Source: Darksidea phi
Taxonomy: Eukaryota; Ascomycota; Dothideomycetes; Pleosporales; Lentitheciaceae
Direction: 5' to 3'
Assembly: GCA_030770425.1 (NCBI GenBank)
Contig: JASJFT010000022.1
Coordinates: 124,001-188,000, forward strand
DNA: 64,000 nt
Shown here: one piece after another, positions 11,514 through 22,699 of the stretch
Numbering within the stretch: position 1 is the stretch's first letter
Layout of the letters: every line of letters begins with the position of its first letter
Program-made: the position numbers and the translations under genes
Notes under the pieces: generated by a model
Database searches by the model: none
What the model saw: only the letters and a program-made list of their open reading frames with translations
Told to the model about the DNA's origin: nothing

Positions 11514-12804
11514 TGCTGGTGTTGATCTCGGGTTCGGAGAACTGCAATACGGTTAGCATCAGCAAGACCGTACGCACACCATGAAACTAGGTTGCTGTCT
11601 TCTGGATGCCTTGGACTCCGAGCATGTGAGGCTGTTTGTTCGCCGGGCTATCTTGAAGAGGGGTTAGTCGAGTACTCTTAAGGATAGAGGTTCTGTACTT
11701 ACCATCGTTCGATGCCATGGCTGCGCCTGCAGCTCGAAGAGAGCCGTCCACCAGTGTTCATCCTCCACCCACAGCCTGCGGAACTTCCTGCACCCCAAGT
11801 CCGCCCTCCTTCGAGTACCAGCCAGAGCCGAATGACCCCGGCGGCAAAACGGCCTTCACCGATCTCCAACCCAACGAAAGCAAGCGAAAAGCAAAAGAAC
11901 AAACATGCGTACCTTTGGTGTCGTGATAGAAGGCGTATAGGAAGCCGAAACGAGAGGCGTGTGCGTGGAGCGAGCGAAAGAGACAGAGGGCGAAAAGAGC
12001 GAGAGTGTGTTGTCTGGTGGAAGGAGTGGAGGAACAAATTTTGTTTATCAGAGGCCGTTTCTAGCGTCGACGTAGCCTTGGCGGCGGTGAATGGAGGAAG
12101 CTGATCGTTGCCCGGCCGATAGTGGGAGCGGTACGGTGGAAATGCGGTGAAAGTGGAGGTGAATGCGGATGGGTGTGTGCCCTTCGCATACGGGCTGGGT
12201 AGTGACGTTCACCACCAGTGCTCGGTGAGCGATGACAACCCATGGCACGCTCTTGGTAGACATTGGGGCCCAGTTGTCCACTCGGCGAATGCGGTCCTTC
12301 TGAAGGCAATGAGAGTGATTATGACTTTGTCGAACCGGGTTCATTCAGCGGTGGATATAAATGCGAAAAGGGGAAGGGAGTATGACAACGGAATAGTTGA
12401 GGAGCATTTGTATAGGATGAGAGCATAGGTTCAACGGATGCTTCAGACTCATTCCAGCATTCAAGAACAACATCACAGGCTTCCATGAAGAGGCAACAAC
12501 AGCATAGGTCCATTCTGAATAACGGTGATGGAATCGGTAATGGTAGCAGACGTCGTCATTGTGCGATGCTATGAGTGAATTCGGTTGTCCTCAATTCTCT
12601 CATCGTCATTTGGTACAAAGGTGCCGTAGTTGTCTAGAACTTGCCGGTCAGCCGGACTATACTGCAAACTTCAATATAAGATGTATATACCTGGTGCGGA
12701 CGTCCCAATTTTAGTGTATCCCATCGCCACAACGTAGTATCGTACGCTCTATAATGGTATCGATAACATGAAAGCTACAAGCTCCGTGCTTACCAACTGT
12801 CGTC
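11514..12804. promoter_or_regulatory. intergenic region upstream of GPI-protein gene
   Basis: 1.29 kb. The part next to the gene (11514-11720, minus strand) shows a small upstream open frame split by an intron-like segment (ATG at 11718, donor 11702, acceptor 11652, stop at 11587) and a second intron-like segment ending just before the main start, so it is probably a spliced 5' leader. The rest (11720-12804) has only short unconvincing frames. Confidence 0.45.
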
Positions 12805-13602
12805 TTAGTCGCCGTACATTTCCGTCAAATGATTCAACATCTTGCGCTGCAGTTCTAGTAACTGCTTCTTCGTAATCTTCTTAATCGTGTCCTGGCCGGT
12901 CTGCGCCTCTTCCTCAGCCTGCTCAGCGCCATCCGGCAACATGAGTTCCGTCCTGACACCAAAGAACGGAACACCTAAGGCCTTCAACTGTGAGGATTGC
13001 GATTCCACCATCAACTGACAAGCTCGGTACACTTTCTGATTGTACTGATTTAGCTCATCTTTCTCGCGCTCGGGCGTTCGAAGCGGCGCTGTGTTCTCAA
13101 GAAGACCCGGTAGAGACAAGGCGGCCCTGTGCGTCTTCTCGTTCTCCCGTTTGACTTCCTGGTCGTCAAGCAGGCGTTGGCGTCCAGACTCCCAGTCTTT
13201 GACATTGCGCTCTTGGTCCTTCATCAACTTTTGAACGGTGCCGACGAAATTGGGATTCTGCGCTGCGATCTTGTTGACACAGCGGAGCCCGTATTTCCAT
13301 TCGGTGATAGTCGCAGGATCAATGGTTGGAGTCGATATTCGGGTTTGCGGTACTTGTTGATGACCAATTGGTGGAGGGGTTCCTCCAATTAATCTCGGAT
13401 TCGGCAATGGCTCATGTCCGTAAGGGATCCTAGGCTGAGTCTGGAAGTGGGAGGGAGGAAGGCTTTCCGTCGGGGCTTGTAGCTGAGTCGGGTCATACGG
13501 CTGCTGGGTTTGCGTAGGTGCATCTTCAGTTTTCGATAAGTTGGCGAGCGTTTGGAGGATCTGCTCTAGGTCTAAGTTTTGGATACCGTCGTTATCTGCC
13601 AT
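12805..13602 (-). CDS. DUF2458-family protein
   Basis: A single exon of 265 aa starting at the ATG in 'MADNDGIQNLDLEQIL'. The N-terminal 100 residues are Gln/Pro-rich and disordered. The C-terminal 165 residues are helical and carry what I recognise as the fungal DUF2458 pattern: 'ITEWKYGLRCVNKIAAQNPN' followed by 'KLMKDQERNVKDWESGR', then a central helix with 'YNQKVYRACQLMVESQSSQL' and 'LGVPFFGVRTELM', ending in Lys/Leu-rich helices. The function of the family is unknown to me; coiled-coil content suggests a role in a complex. It is divergent from the COX14-like gene with 454 bp between starts. Confidence 0.8.
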   Translation of the reverse strand: MADNDGIQNLDLEQILQTLANLSKTEDAPTQTQQPYDPTQLQAPTESLPPSHFQTQPRIPYGHEPLPNPRLIGGTPPPIGHQQVPQTRISTPTIDPATITEWKYGLRCVNKIAAQNPNFVGTVQKLMKDQERNVKDWESGRQRLLDDQEVKRENEKTHRAALSLPGLLENTAPLRTPEREKDELNQYNQKVYRACQLMVESQSSQLKALGVPFFGVRTELMLPDGAEQAEEEAQTGQDTIKKITKKQLLELQRKMLNHLTEMYGD

Positions 13603-14056
13603 CGTTCAAGGCCGGGGTCGCAAAAGGACAAGTTATAGAAAGCGGCAACGGTGGACGGTTCAAGTTCAAGCCAAGCAGACTATGCAAGCTGTCTAGTGTG
13701 AAAAAGAACGTCTGTGTTGGCGATTGGACATGACGCGTTTGTCGTTGGTGAATGGGGGTGGGAATATATCGAGTTGTCGAGCCAAAAACGTTCTTTCCAT
13801 CTCTAATCATACCTACGACTCCCATGGAAGGGCAAAGTTTGTATCGTTCATATTAGGCGACCTTTAGCAACGAACATGAAAGATAGCAAGGCTATGCATG
13901 GCATTGGGGATGCTTTAACGGGTCAAAGTAAGGCCGACGCCCGATCATCCCCGGCCTTCTCCGCGTCCTAACTTTTGTCAAATCATCCGACTCCTCATTC
14001 GGCAGCTCCATCCAACAACATTCTCCCGTCATTCCTTTTTACCGCGTCTTTTCGAC
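13603..14056. promoter_or_regulatory. divergent promoter region
   Basis: 454 bp between the divergent starts of the DUF2458 and COX14-like genes. No other feature recognised. Confidence 0.4.
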
Positions 14057-14931
14057 ATGTCCAAGACCCCGAAGGACTCGACGCGTTTTACGGCGACGGG
14101 TGTGTGGGCACATACAAAGCCTGGCGGACGAGCGACAACGCTGCAGTTCGCGGATCCAGCACCCAAGAATGAAACGCCACAACAGAAAGTCAAGCGATTG
14201 AGAGAGGCGGCGAACAGGGCAAAGATGGCGCAAGTCACCAGATGGGATTACTTGTACCTTTACGGGCGAATGGCTGCGGATGCGGCGCATAGAGCTGCGG
14301 TTTATGGCATCATCTTCACAACTGGTACGGCACCTTGGCCTCCGACACCATCAATTGCCCAGAAACAGCAGGATCCCAAGCTTCATAATCACCCAAGCTA
14401 ACTTATGGACCAGGCTGCGTTGGTGTCCTCGCTGTATTCTCAATAGGAGACATGGTCGTCTACAATCGCCGAAAACGCGCAATCTACTTCGAAGAGCAGG
14501 AACTAGAACAAGCCAAGATTCTCGCACTCGCACGAAACGCAGTATTAACGGGTACTGCGTCCCCCGCGCAGGCCGCGCTAGTAGAAGGAATTGCTGAAGA
14601 GGAGGCTCTCATGGAGAAGAAGAAGGCGGAGCGGAAGCTGCACTCAAGGTTGTTGTGGTGGATGCACGGCGACTGGAAGGAAGAGAAAGCACTCAAGGAG
14701 CAGAGGACACTAGCTGTAAACGATTTCAAGCGGAAAGAAGCGGAGGCTGCAAAGGAGACGCCCAGCGTCACACAGGCCGTGCAAGAGGCGCGATTGAACG
14801 CATCACAACCTACAGGAGGAGGTCCGCTGGATCAGCAAGCTGCGAGGGCGACGCAATTTGCAGATAACACGGCGAAGGGAATTAGCAAAGGCTGGTTCGG
14901 CTGGATGTTGGGCGGATCCAAGAAAGAGTAA
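14057..14931 (+). CDS. COX14-like cytochrome oxidase assembly protein (mitochondrial, one TM)
   Basis: Exons 14057-14324 and 14414-14931, sum 262 codons (261 aa). The segment 'TRWDYLYLYGRMAADAAHRA' followed by the hydrophobic 'AVYGIIFTTGCVGVLAVFSI' and 'GDMVVYNRRKRAIYFEEQE' matches the fungal 'cytochrome oxidase c assembly' (COX14) pattern, with one membrane helix at about 80-100 and a basic/acidic coiled coil after it. By family it would sit in the mitochondrial inner membrane and help COX1 synthesis or complex IV assembly. The intron splits the membrane helix; the splice (ACTG/GTACGG to CAG/GC) restores 'TTGCVGVL'. The C-terminal 150 residues are helical and Gln/Ala-rich. The family assignment is from memory of the pattern and is moderate; the gene itself is solid. 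Confidence 0.75.
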
Positions 14932-15175
14932 AATGCAGCCAGCGGATAAAAGAGCTTGAAAATACACGTACCATAACGATCTCCCAGCTTGTACACTGCT
15001 GTGTTACTACTGTATTGCATTACGGAGTTGAGAGGCATACTGGCTTAGTGTATAGGAAATGGTGGGGTATCTTTGGCATTCATGTCCATAATTGCATATC
15101 TATTTCCCGCCATATCCAAATCCAACGTTGGCCATATAACATGTGCACCAGTTGCTGGTGTCAACCCACTAGTTA

Positions 15176-15787
15176 TTATTCTGCTTGGCCTGAAACGGGT
15201 ATGTAATTTCGTCGTTCGCGAGCTCTCTGGGACATGTTAGTTACGCTCTCCGATTCCTATCATTTCCGAAGTTTCAACACTTAAACGTGACGTACTTCTG
15301 CCCATTGATCAATCCATGGCCGCACCCCTGCGTAGCTCAACAATCCCACCGTGGCAAGGATGAATATCCACACCACCGCCTGGTCCTTTGCGGAGTCCCT
15401 TTCTGCACACTATCAGTATCCCTTTCTCTCCGTGTAGATTGTAAACTCCCTTCACATACGGAAACATGTTGTTAATACGTTCTCCTCCTTCTCGCCCTTG
15501 CAAGACGAATAACTCAAGCAGAACTGCCGATTGCAATCATTGCATGTCTTCTTCGAGGCGCGATTTTCAAAGGCTAGCGATGGCTTCTGCGTGTTTACGG
15601 GGGCATCAAGGGGGATGATGGTACTGTTTCCGAAGCATGTGCATTTGCAGAAGGATATTGGAGCTGTCTGACATTAGTATGCGCCGTGTTCAACCATAAT
15701 TCAGCGGAGCTTACCGGCTGCTAGAGAAAAGGAGAATAGCGAGAGGAAAGCGAACAGAAGCAAAAGCCACGAAGTCCGTCTCTCCAT
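15176..15787 (-). CDS. small Cys-rich single-pass membrane protein (4 exons)
   Basis: Minus-strand exons 15787-15715, 15663-15460, 15402-15296 and 15226-15176, sum 145 codons (144 aa). The N-terminal signal peptide is 'TSWLLLLFAFLSLFSFSLAA'. The luminal part is Cys-rich: 'APISFCKCTCFGNSTIIPLD', then 'KKTCNDCNRQFCLSYSSCKG' and 'TTCFQRDSAKDQ'. A membrane helix follows ('AVVWIFILATVGLLSYAGV') and a short basic cytosolic tail. The Cys pattern (CxCxC..., CxxCxxxxC..., C) looks like a conserved fungal secretory-pathway protein, but I do not know a name or function. All introns have clean donors (GTAAGC, GTATGT, GTACGT) and branch sites. If the last intron is retained the protein ends six codons later at 15276 and lacks the basic tail. 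The start is divergent from the SRP40-like gene. Confidence 0.75.
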
Positions 15788-16064
15788 GATAAAAGCTGTA
15801 CAGTGGTGACAGGCAGCACTCGTGAAGTCCAAATGGTCTTCGTCCAGCCGCGGACTAGGCGCGCGCTGTTCGGCCCAAGCGCGCCGACGCTAAGCTTTTC
15901 CTCTGCTTCTTCCCCTCCGCTTCACTGCTCTCCTCCATCGCGCTTATCCGGTCGCGTCGAGGATTGGTTAATATCCTATTAATATATCTCATTAATGTAT
16001 ACGAGAAGCCGCCCAAGTATCGCTCTATATTGAGCTTTGTTGCACCGATTACGAGAGAGCTTCA

Positions 16065-17870
16065 ATGCCCGCGACACCAGAGGCTATCCACACGCAGAAG
16101 GCTAGAACTACTTCAACCGCGGCAACTATAACAAGCGGAGCTGCGCAGAGCACGCAACAGGACGGCGAAAAGGTCGTCAGATTACATATTACGCCCTTTA
16201 CACCCGCGCTTCTCAGAGCCTACCTCGCACCTTCGATCCTCCCGCTAGCGAAGAACATCTCGTACCACACCGTCGAGACCTTCCCCGAGAAAGGCTTCGG
16301 CTACGTCGAGCTCCCGACAATGGAAGCACAAAAGCTGAAGAAGAAGCTCAATGGGTCGACGCTGAAGGGCTCGAAAGTGCGCATTGCGGATGCGAAGCCG
16401 GAGAAGCGCAAGGCTGCCGAAGATGCTGAGGATCTCAAAGAGAATAGCGAACCGCCAAAGAAACGTACAAAGAAGGCAAAGAAAGAGCAGGGTGTGCTGG
16501 AAGGAGTGGAACTGCCGGACGGTAGGAAAGTTAAGCGCGGGTGGACTGAGCCGCCGGTTAAGAGCAAGAAAGAGCGAAAAGACAAGAGCGACAAGGATAA
16601 CCACAAGGACAAAAAGACGAAGCGGAAGGAGTCCAAGTACACAAAAGAGCCAGAGCTACTGTTCAAGGCGAAGTTAACGCCTGTCGCAGCTACTGAGGAA
16701 GCCCGGAAGGAGAAGAGCAAGAACAAGAAGAAAGAGAAGAAGGATAAGAACAAGTCGAAGCGCGAGGTGGTTATTCATGAGTTTGAAAAGAGCACAAAAC
16801 AGCCGAGCTTTTTGAAAGCTTCGAATGCGTCTACGGAGAAGAAGGAGGCGGTTGAGTACGTGAATGGGAAGGGTTGGGTGGATGAAGACGGCAACGTGGT
16901 CGAACCCGAGACCGGAAAGGTCAGGAATAGAAGAGTGCTAGAGTTGGTTGATCCTACACCAGTGCAGCCTACGACCGAGAAACATTCTGTCACACCATCC
17001 CCCAAGTCTTCGCCAGCGCCCAAGTCAGCCAAGGGCAAGAAGAAAACAAAAAAGGTCACCCCGCCTCCTTCGACTTCCGAGTCCGAGGAGGATGAGTCTT
17101 CAGAGGTCTCATCATCTTCCGAAGACGAATCATCTGCATCTGAAGACGAGGCCGAGGCGGAAGCACATGTCTCGGTTCCATCTCCTTCGCCGACGCAGAA
17201 AGTGGATACCCCGGAAATAGCTGTGACCCTTTCATCGCCAGCGACTAAGGAAGTACATCCCCTAGAAGCGCTCTTCAAGCGGCCAAAACCTTTGGATCTG
17301 TCAACTCCTGGCTCCAACGCGACATCCACGCCTGTGAAAAGCCTCGCTCCCATAAACACTTCGTTCAGCTTCTTCGAAAACAACAGCGATGCGATGGACG
17401 TTGATACCGAAGCACCTGATGGCGCACCTGTAACACCATACACGCAACGAGATCTCGAATGGCGCGGTCTCCGTAGCGCAGCACCAACTCCCGACACCGC
17501 AGCCATCGGCCGCCGCTTCTCGTTCCCATGGCGTAAAGGCAGCCAAGAAGCCGATGACGCTGAACAAGACGAAGATGCTGAAGCCGAAACGCAACTCTCC
17601 AACAACACGAAAGCCAACGCAGCGGCTAAACACCTTCCCGGTGTGGCGGAAGAAGACGAAGAAGAGGACACAGAGGCGGGTGCGGAGCTGGAGGGTGATG
17701 ATGCTGCCGAGGGGGGGGGGGAAGAGAAGCCAGAGAGCGAGTTTAAGAAATGGTTTTGGGAGAATCAGGGTGGTTTGAACCGCGCTTGGAAGAAGAGGAG
17801 GAGAGATGCGCTTAAAGCGAAGCGATTGAGTGATAACAAGAAGGCTGTTGGTGGGAGGAGGGCGCATTGA
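16065..17870 (+). CDS. SRP40-like nucleolar protein with N-terminal RRM-like domain
   Basis: A single exon of 601 aa. Residues about 35-105 look like a degenerate RRM ('KVVRLHITPFTPALLRAYLA', 'NISYHTVETFPEKGFGYVEL', 'LKGSKVRIADAKPEKRKA'). Then follow long Lys-rich runs (about 105-250), a short conserved stretch ('EYVNGKGWVDEDGNVVE'), Ser/Asp/Glu-rich acidic tracts (about 340-375), and a conserved C-terminus 'FKKWFWENQGGLNRAWKKRR'. This order is what I recall from fungal proteins annotated 'suppressor protein SRP40', probably nucleolar ribosome-biogenesis factors. An 11-base G run (17711-17721) encodes Gly-Gly-Gly and is a slippage hotspot; the frame is intact because the conserved C-terminus follows in frame. 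Confidence 0.85.
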   Translation: MPATPEAIHTQKARTTSTAATITSGAAQSTQQDGEKVVRLHITPFTPALLRAYLAPSILPLAKNISYHTVETFPEKGFGYVELPTMEAQKLKKKLNGSTLKGSKVRIADAKPEKRKAAEDAEDLKENSEPPKKRTKKAKKEQGVLEGVELPDGRKVKRGWTEPPVKSKKERKDKSDKDNHKDKKTKRKESKYTKEPELLFKAKLTPVAATEEARKEKSKNKKKEKKDKNKSKREVVIHEFEKSTKQPSFLKASNASTEKKEAVEYVNGKGWVDEDGNVVEPETGKVRNRRVLELVDPTPVQPTTEKHSVTPSPKSSPAPKSAKGKKKTKKVTPPPSTSESEEDESSEVSSSSEDESSASEDEAEAEAHVSVPSPSPTQKVDTPEIAVTLSSPATKEVHPLEALFKRPKPLDLSTPGSNATSTPVKSLAPINTSFSFFENNSDAMDVDTEAPDGAPVTPYTQRDLEWRGLRSAAPTPDTAAIGRRFSFPWRKGSQEADDAEQDEDAEAETQLSNNTKANAAAKHLPGVAEEDEEEDTEAGAELEGDDAAEGGGEEKPESEFKKWFWENQGGLNRAWKKRRRDALKAKRLSDNKKAVGGRRAH

Positions 17871-19328
17871 AGATGGCTTTGATTGCGTATTGTTTTCCGC
17901 GCATTGATGAAGCCGCTTAACGATGTGCTTTTAGCAAAATAGTTTAGTACGGGTCTTACTTTCATATTGTATATATTCTATACCACTACATACTTTATAC
18001 CAAGCGCCTCATTCCCTTCGTAATCCGTCAACTCATTCTAGATAATTTTACCAACCAAACCCCCCTCTCCCTTCCCCCTCTTCCCCGCTCACGTATCAGT
18101 ACCCTTCCACCTAACATGCCTACACCCATCCTCTCCAACCCCATCCCAAACCCCTCTCCTCTCTCTCTCTCCCTCCTCCCCGCCCACCCGCTCCGCCTCG
18201 CCGTCTGTAGGATGCAGATCCTTTCCGACCGCCCACCCATTCGACAAGACTAAATTCTCACCCATCATACCCTTCTCCGTCGCTTCGATGATTTCGTCCG
18301 ATGGGAGGAGTGTGGTGGTGGCAGGGTGTGTGATTGGAGTAGATGCTGAGAAGGCTGTTAGGAGGGAATCTTATCAAGTTGATTTGTAGGAGAATGTGAA
18401 TATACCATATCTGTCCCTCTCATCGGATGGGGAAGGGGAAGAGGACGCTTCTCTTTGCATATCCACGTTCTGAGAGTGAGAGTGAGAGTGAGATGTAGGA
18501 CTCGTAAAGCGCGTAATGACGTTGCCCATAGTACCCCTCTTTTTGTCTCTTTCTTTTCTTCTTCGCCTTCGTTGTTATTCGCGGTCGGGGTGGTAGACGT
18601 AGTCTTCGAGGCGCAAAAGTGTCTTGTTGGATGAAGCGTAGATATGTATATTACTTGCATAAAACCTACAGAGAGGATAGTCACCCCGCCGAACGCTCAA
18701 ACCTACATAGCAGATACAAACGAGCCGTCGTCGTACCCAGCCGTCATACGTACACCCCTCCCTTGCTTTTTCCCGCCAAACCCCAAGCCCCCCTTACGAT
18801 GCTAACGCCACATACACGCAATCTGTGCCGTATCAACGCCCGACGCACTGGAATGTGCATCTGACAACCAGCACCCGATGAAATGAGGCGTGAGAGCCTG
18901 CATATGCATCTGGGAACCATATCTACGCTAGCATCGTGGCAGGCGGTACGATGGGGTGCCGATCAGTGGGCTAGGAAACGTGGACGCGGGAGTGGAAAAA
19001 GGAAGGAAGAGGCAAAGAGATAACAAGCGCAGTTACACATTCAAAAAATATTAGTCGGACCAGTGATGGCGAGGTGATGGGAAGAACTTTCCATTCATTC
19101 AATCGTAGTAATCGTACTGTGATAGTCGGGTCCGCCTCCACTGGCCGATTCATGTGAGGCTTGACTAGATGTTACCTCGAAGCCATTATGAAAACCGAAA
19201 GAATTCTATCCAGTTAGCCTATCGAGTGGGTGTGAACAGGACCGCGCTCAAAGAGGTACGAAATTCCTAGTACCACAATGCCACGCCTTGGCCGTGACAT
19301 ATAGCATCACCCGCTCATCTTGTCCTCC
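17871..19328. other. convergent intergenic region
   Basis: 1.46 kb between convergent genes. C-rich then A/G-rich sequence, with a short 6-bp-period GAGAGT microsatellite at about 18471-18495. Open frames here (18028-18240, 18358-18684) look like simple-sequence artefacts. Confidence 0.4.
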
Positions 19329-20441
19329 TCACGCATGAGAAACGGTTCCCTCGGCAGAGCTTCCAACAGCATTCGCAGTAGCCGTTGCGGCTGCGTTCCC
19401 TTGTGCAGAAGTCGGTGCACCCCTTCTCCCCCTCTGCGAATCGACCTCCCCACTCCCCCTGATCAACCTCTCCAACTCCCTAATCCTCCTCTTCAATACC
19501 TCATTCTCCCTCTTCGCCTCCTCGAGCTCTTGGCGATAATGCGCAACTTCCTCGTAGCGCGGTGTACTAACAACACTAGCACTCCTTGCCTGCTGTGCAG
19601 CTGACGCATCGTTGGTGGCAGGCTGCGAGGACACAGAGTACCGGTGGTGCGGGATCGACACCGTGGCAGACGTAAGCGGAATGCCGTAGGGTGGGACGCT
19701 GATGCTGGTGCGAGATACGCTACTGGAGCTGCGGTGGCGACGCGCGGACGTGGGGTGTGTTGGGCCGGTCGTGTCTTGGTCGATGTGGACGCCGGAGGCG
19801 GTGCTTGAGGCTGTCGAGGCTACGGATGCGGAGTGGGCCCGGAGGGCGGAGAGTTCACGGGTCAGGCGGTTTACTACGGCTTCTTGTTCTTTTTCGAGTT
19901 CGAGATGTAGTTCTGCCGCTGTGAGTGGCCGTGGGTGACGCATAGGGACGCCTGCAGCGTCCACGCTAGGAATGTTGCCGACCAGACTCGGGCTCGGAGG
20001 GAACGCATGCGAATGGTGGGTGGTGGATGTAGGAATGGTGCCGCCCGGGGACGCAAGAGGCAGTGGTGGGGGGCTCATTGGGTCTGCAGGTGGGTTGCGA
20101 TCAGCAGTTGTTCGTATGACACAGTGTAGAGGAAACCGCTGCTGCTGCTATGCTGGTGCTGGCTCTGGCCTGAGACGCAGTGTCGGCATGAGTGATGAGG
20201 GTGAAAGTAGAGTCCCCTGTCCTCCACAGGTCGACAGTAATTCCAAAAAGCCAGTATTGTGAGACCCCAGGTGGTAAAGACTGTACGTACATATCTGCGA
20301 AGCCCGTCTCGACACGGGAGTTGACGACTGACGCGACGCCTGGGCTGAAGCTCCACCTGTAGTATGACCACCCTGCTGCACGCTCGAGGGCGTCCCCGCG
20401 GGGTTCCTCGGCGACTGCGGCACAGAATTAAGGTCCGGCAT
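19329..20441 (-). CDS. fungal coiled-coil protein of unknown function
   Basis: Minus-strand exons 20441-20291 and 20083-19329, sum 302 codons (301 aa). The first exon encodes 'MPDLNSVPQSPRNPAGTPSS' and a Ser/Thr/Gln-rich stretch. Splicing (GTACGT at 20290, acceptor CAG at 20084) joins it in frame to 'PMSPPPLPLASPGG'. The conserved core is 'RHPRPLTAAELHLELEKEQE' followed by 'AVVNRLTRELSALRA', then Ser-rich linker, then a C-terminal coiled coil 'YRQELEEAKRENEVLKRRIR' ending with an Ala/Thr-rich tail. I recall this architecture from uncharacterised filamentous-fungal proteins and know no function. If the intron is not used, a shorter protein from ATG 20078 remains. Confidence 0.75.
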
Positions 20442-21171
20442 ATCGCTTGGCCCTATTATCTGTTCGTCGTGCTCAGGGGCGTGCCGGAGTGAGGAAGCGT
20501 GGAGGAGGCAGAGTTGGAATCGTCGTTATACGCGGTGTGGTTCGCAAAGGCAACAGCAACCGGCGTTGGGAGAGAGGGGCAGTTGGCGAAAGGGGCGCTC
20601 TTTCACCTCTCTGCCATTGTTTGGATGACGGGGGACTTTCTGCTCGCCCCGGAACGGGCTGGCTTGTTGCCCGGGCCCTTGCAGCTTCTTGTCGACCTTG
20701 CGCGCCGCCGTGTTGTTGTCGAGGTCCGGTACAGGGCTGGTCCCTCCAGAGACGACTCGTCCACTCACGGCACTGAAGTCAGCCAGGATCTCGTTAACAC
20801 TAAACACGCATTTCCACAACAACCAGAGCTGGAGCGATTACGATTGTCCTCCGCGAATCATCGACATAAATATCTAGACCTGAATTATGTCTACAAGACG
20901 CATATCGTAGTGGCTGTTGAAGTTTGACGTTTTGGATTGCTTCTCTAACTCGTATGCGATGAGCTGTCACGGCAGCTTGTGCCCCCCAGAAGCGGCTTTC
21001 AGGGACGTTATGCTGACCCCGAGCTATATGCCGCTGTTCAGACTCATGATTACCTTCTCCAAGCCCTCCCAGACAATGCTTTTAAAACATCCCGAGAGTC
21101 CTGCCCAACTCCAAGCCGTAATACTCTATTCGTGTCGTGATCCTAGGCGCATGTGGCCATGCTTATGCCCT
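20442..21171. promoter_or_regulatory. intergenic region, upstream of coiled-coil gene and downstream of eIF3l
   Basis: 730 bp between two minus-strand genes; expected promoter plus 3' UTR. Open frames here are short and have no recognisable content. Confidence 0.4.
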
Positions 21172-22699
21172 CTAGTATGTCCTTGCCAAGTTGCGGAGGT
21201 ACCAGTCTACCAGCTTTCTACCCACTTTCGCCTCTGAGACGTGAATGAGATCCTGTCTTGCGTTAGCATCGCCAAGTCAGGCATTCATTTTGTAAGAACT
21301 TACACCCTCCATGGCGTAATCAAGATCGCTGGCGTGAACAATATCTCCCTCCAGCAGGCCGCCCTCGCTCCACCTGATCTGCCTGTTCCTCTGCTTGTTA
21401 ACGAGCAGCCAGCACCTCAGCTTCTCTGGGTTGACCTCCAAGAACCCCGCCAACTTCTTCAAGTCCATAGTAGTGTAGAGCTTGAGGTAGCTCTTTACGG
21501 TCGGCGACATCATGTTGTTCTTGACCTCATCCATGAAGATGCGGAGGTGATGCTCCACGGGGTCAACGTTGATTTCGGGGTTGTCGAAGTCGGGCGGGGT
21601 GGGGTTGATGAACTTGGGGCACGCGGATCGGAAAAGCTCCTCGAACAGCGGCAGAGCATCCGGTCCGCCACGCTGCAGCCTATTGAATTGCTCGCCATAC
21701 TTCTCGCGCAAGGCCGTGTGGATGGTGTCATCTAGCCTCGTAGGGTGGAACGCAACGCAGATCGCAATGAGAGCGTACATTTGATCATTCTTCTTGGTGA
21801 TTGAGTCGTACTGGGCGTTCTTCTGGAAGTTCTTCGTCCGCGAAACGTAGACCAAAATATGGCTGAACATGCGGATGGCGTCGGCGTACCGTCGCATCAT
21901 CATGTATGAGAAACCGACGTAGTAGTAGGTGGTGAAGTGGGCTGCCATGACGCGGGCGAACATGGACTTCTTGTTGAGCTCGATATCGTCTAGGGTTTTG
22001 AGCGCCAGGCTGAAGTCTCCAAGCAGACAGTGTACCCGTAGAAGGCCGACAACGGAGAAGTACCCAAGCATCTGGTACAGCGGCCTAGAGCCATATTCCC
22101 CCGCATACAGCTTTCCATCCTCCCCCCGTTTTATCGCCGCAAGCTGCTCGCTTATTTGTGATCGTTGGATGAGGGAGTATAGGACGTTGAGCACACTGTA
22201 GCAACCCCATGTGTTGGGATTTTCTCGCAGTAGCTGGATCTCCTCCGCGTTCTCGGCTTTATACGCGACCTTTTGGCGGTAACCGCAGAAGCTGTTGAAC
22301 TGGTAGATGAACTCGTCGATGACATCCCAGGCCCAGGAAGACTGTGGCACTTGTTAGCCCCGCCATAATATCATGAGCCTAGCACCTTACACTTGGAATA
22401 TCGAGATCCACGGGGCCGTCCGAGTTCAGGATGAAGTGGAAGAGGTTGCAGTAGTTGTCGTAACTCGCAAATTTTGTCTCGAGGGTCGCTTGAAATTCCA
22501 GAGGTGTTGCTGCAGCCTGCAACTGCGCATGTATATCCTGGCCGCTTCCCATAGACGGTATCCGGTCCAAATCATCCATGCCATCGTACTGCACCTGCTC
22601 GCGATAGTCGTTCACCATGGCCTCCTCCTCCACATCAGACTCGTTGTCCGGGACGCGCGCGGCCTCGCCATTTTGATATTGCGATGCTCGCAGACTCAT
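21172..22699 (-). CDS. eif3l: translation initiation factor eIF3 subunit L
   Basis: Minus-strand exons 22699-22391, 22341-21304 and 21252-21172, sum 476 codons (475 aa), the usual fungal length. eIF3l is a PCI-domain subunit of the eIF3 complex that brings mRNA and factors to the 40S ribosome. Hallmarks: 'ATPLEFQATLETKFASYDNY', 'WAWDVIDEFIYQFNSFCGYR', 'NTWGCYSVLNVLYSLIQRSQ', 'EYGSRPLYQMLGYFSVVGLL', 'MYALIAICVAFHPTRLDDTI' and a PCI-type end 'KLYTTMDLKKLAGFLEV'. The last exon restores the family C-terminus 'DLIHVSEAKVGRKLVDWYLR'. I use ATG 22699 (MSLRASQY) because it gives family length; an in-frame ATG at 22780 would add 27 residues. The start is divergent from the EthD gene. Confidence 0.95.

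Noticed and set aside
16775..17671. 298-codon minus-strand frame rich in Ser
   Set aside because: Antisense shadow of the acidic/Ser-rich SRP40-like coding region.
18028..18684. two minus-strand frames
   Set aside because: Translation of simple C/T-rich and GAGAGT-repeat DNA.
21241..21735. 164-codon plus-strand frame
   Set aside because: Lies wholly antisense to eIF3l exons; the openness is a shadow of the real gene.
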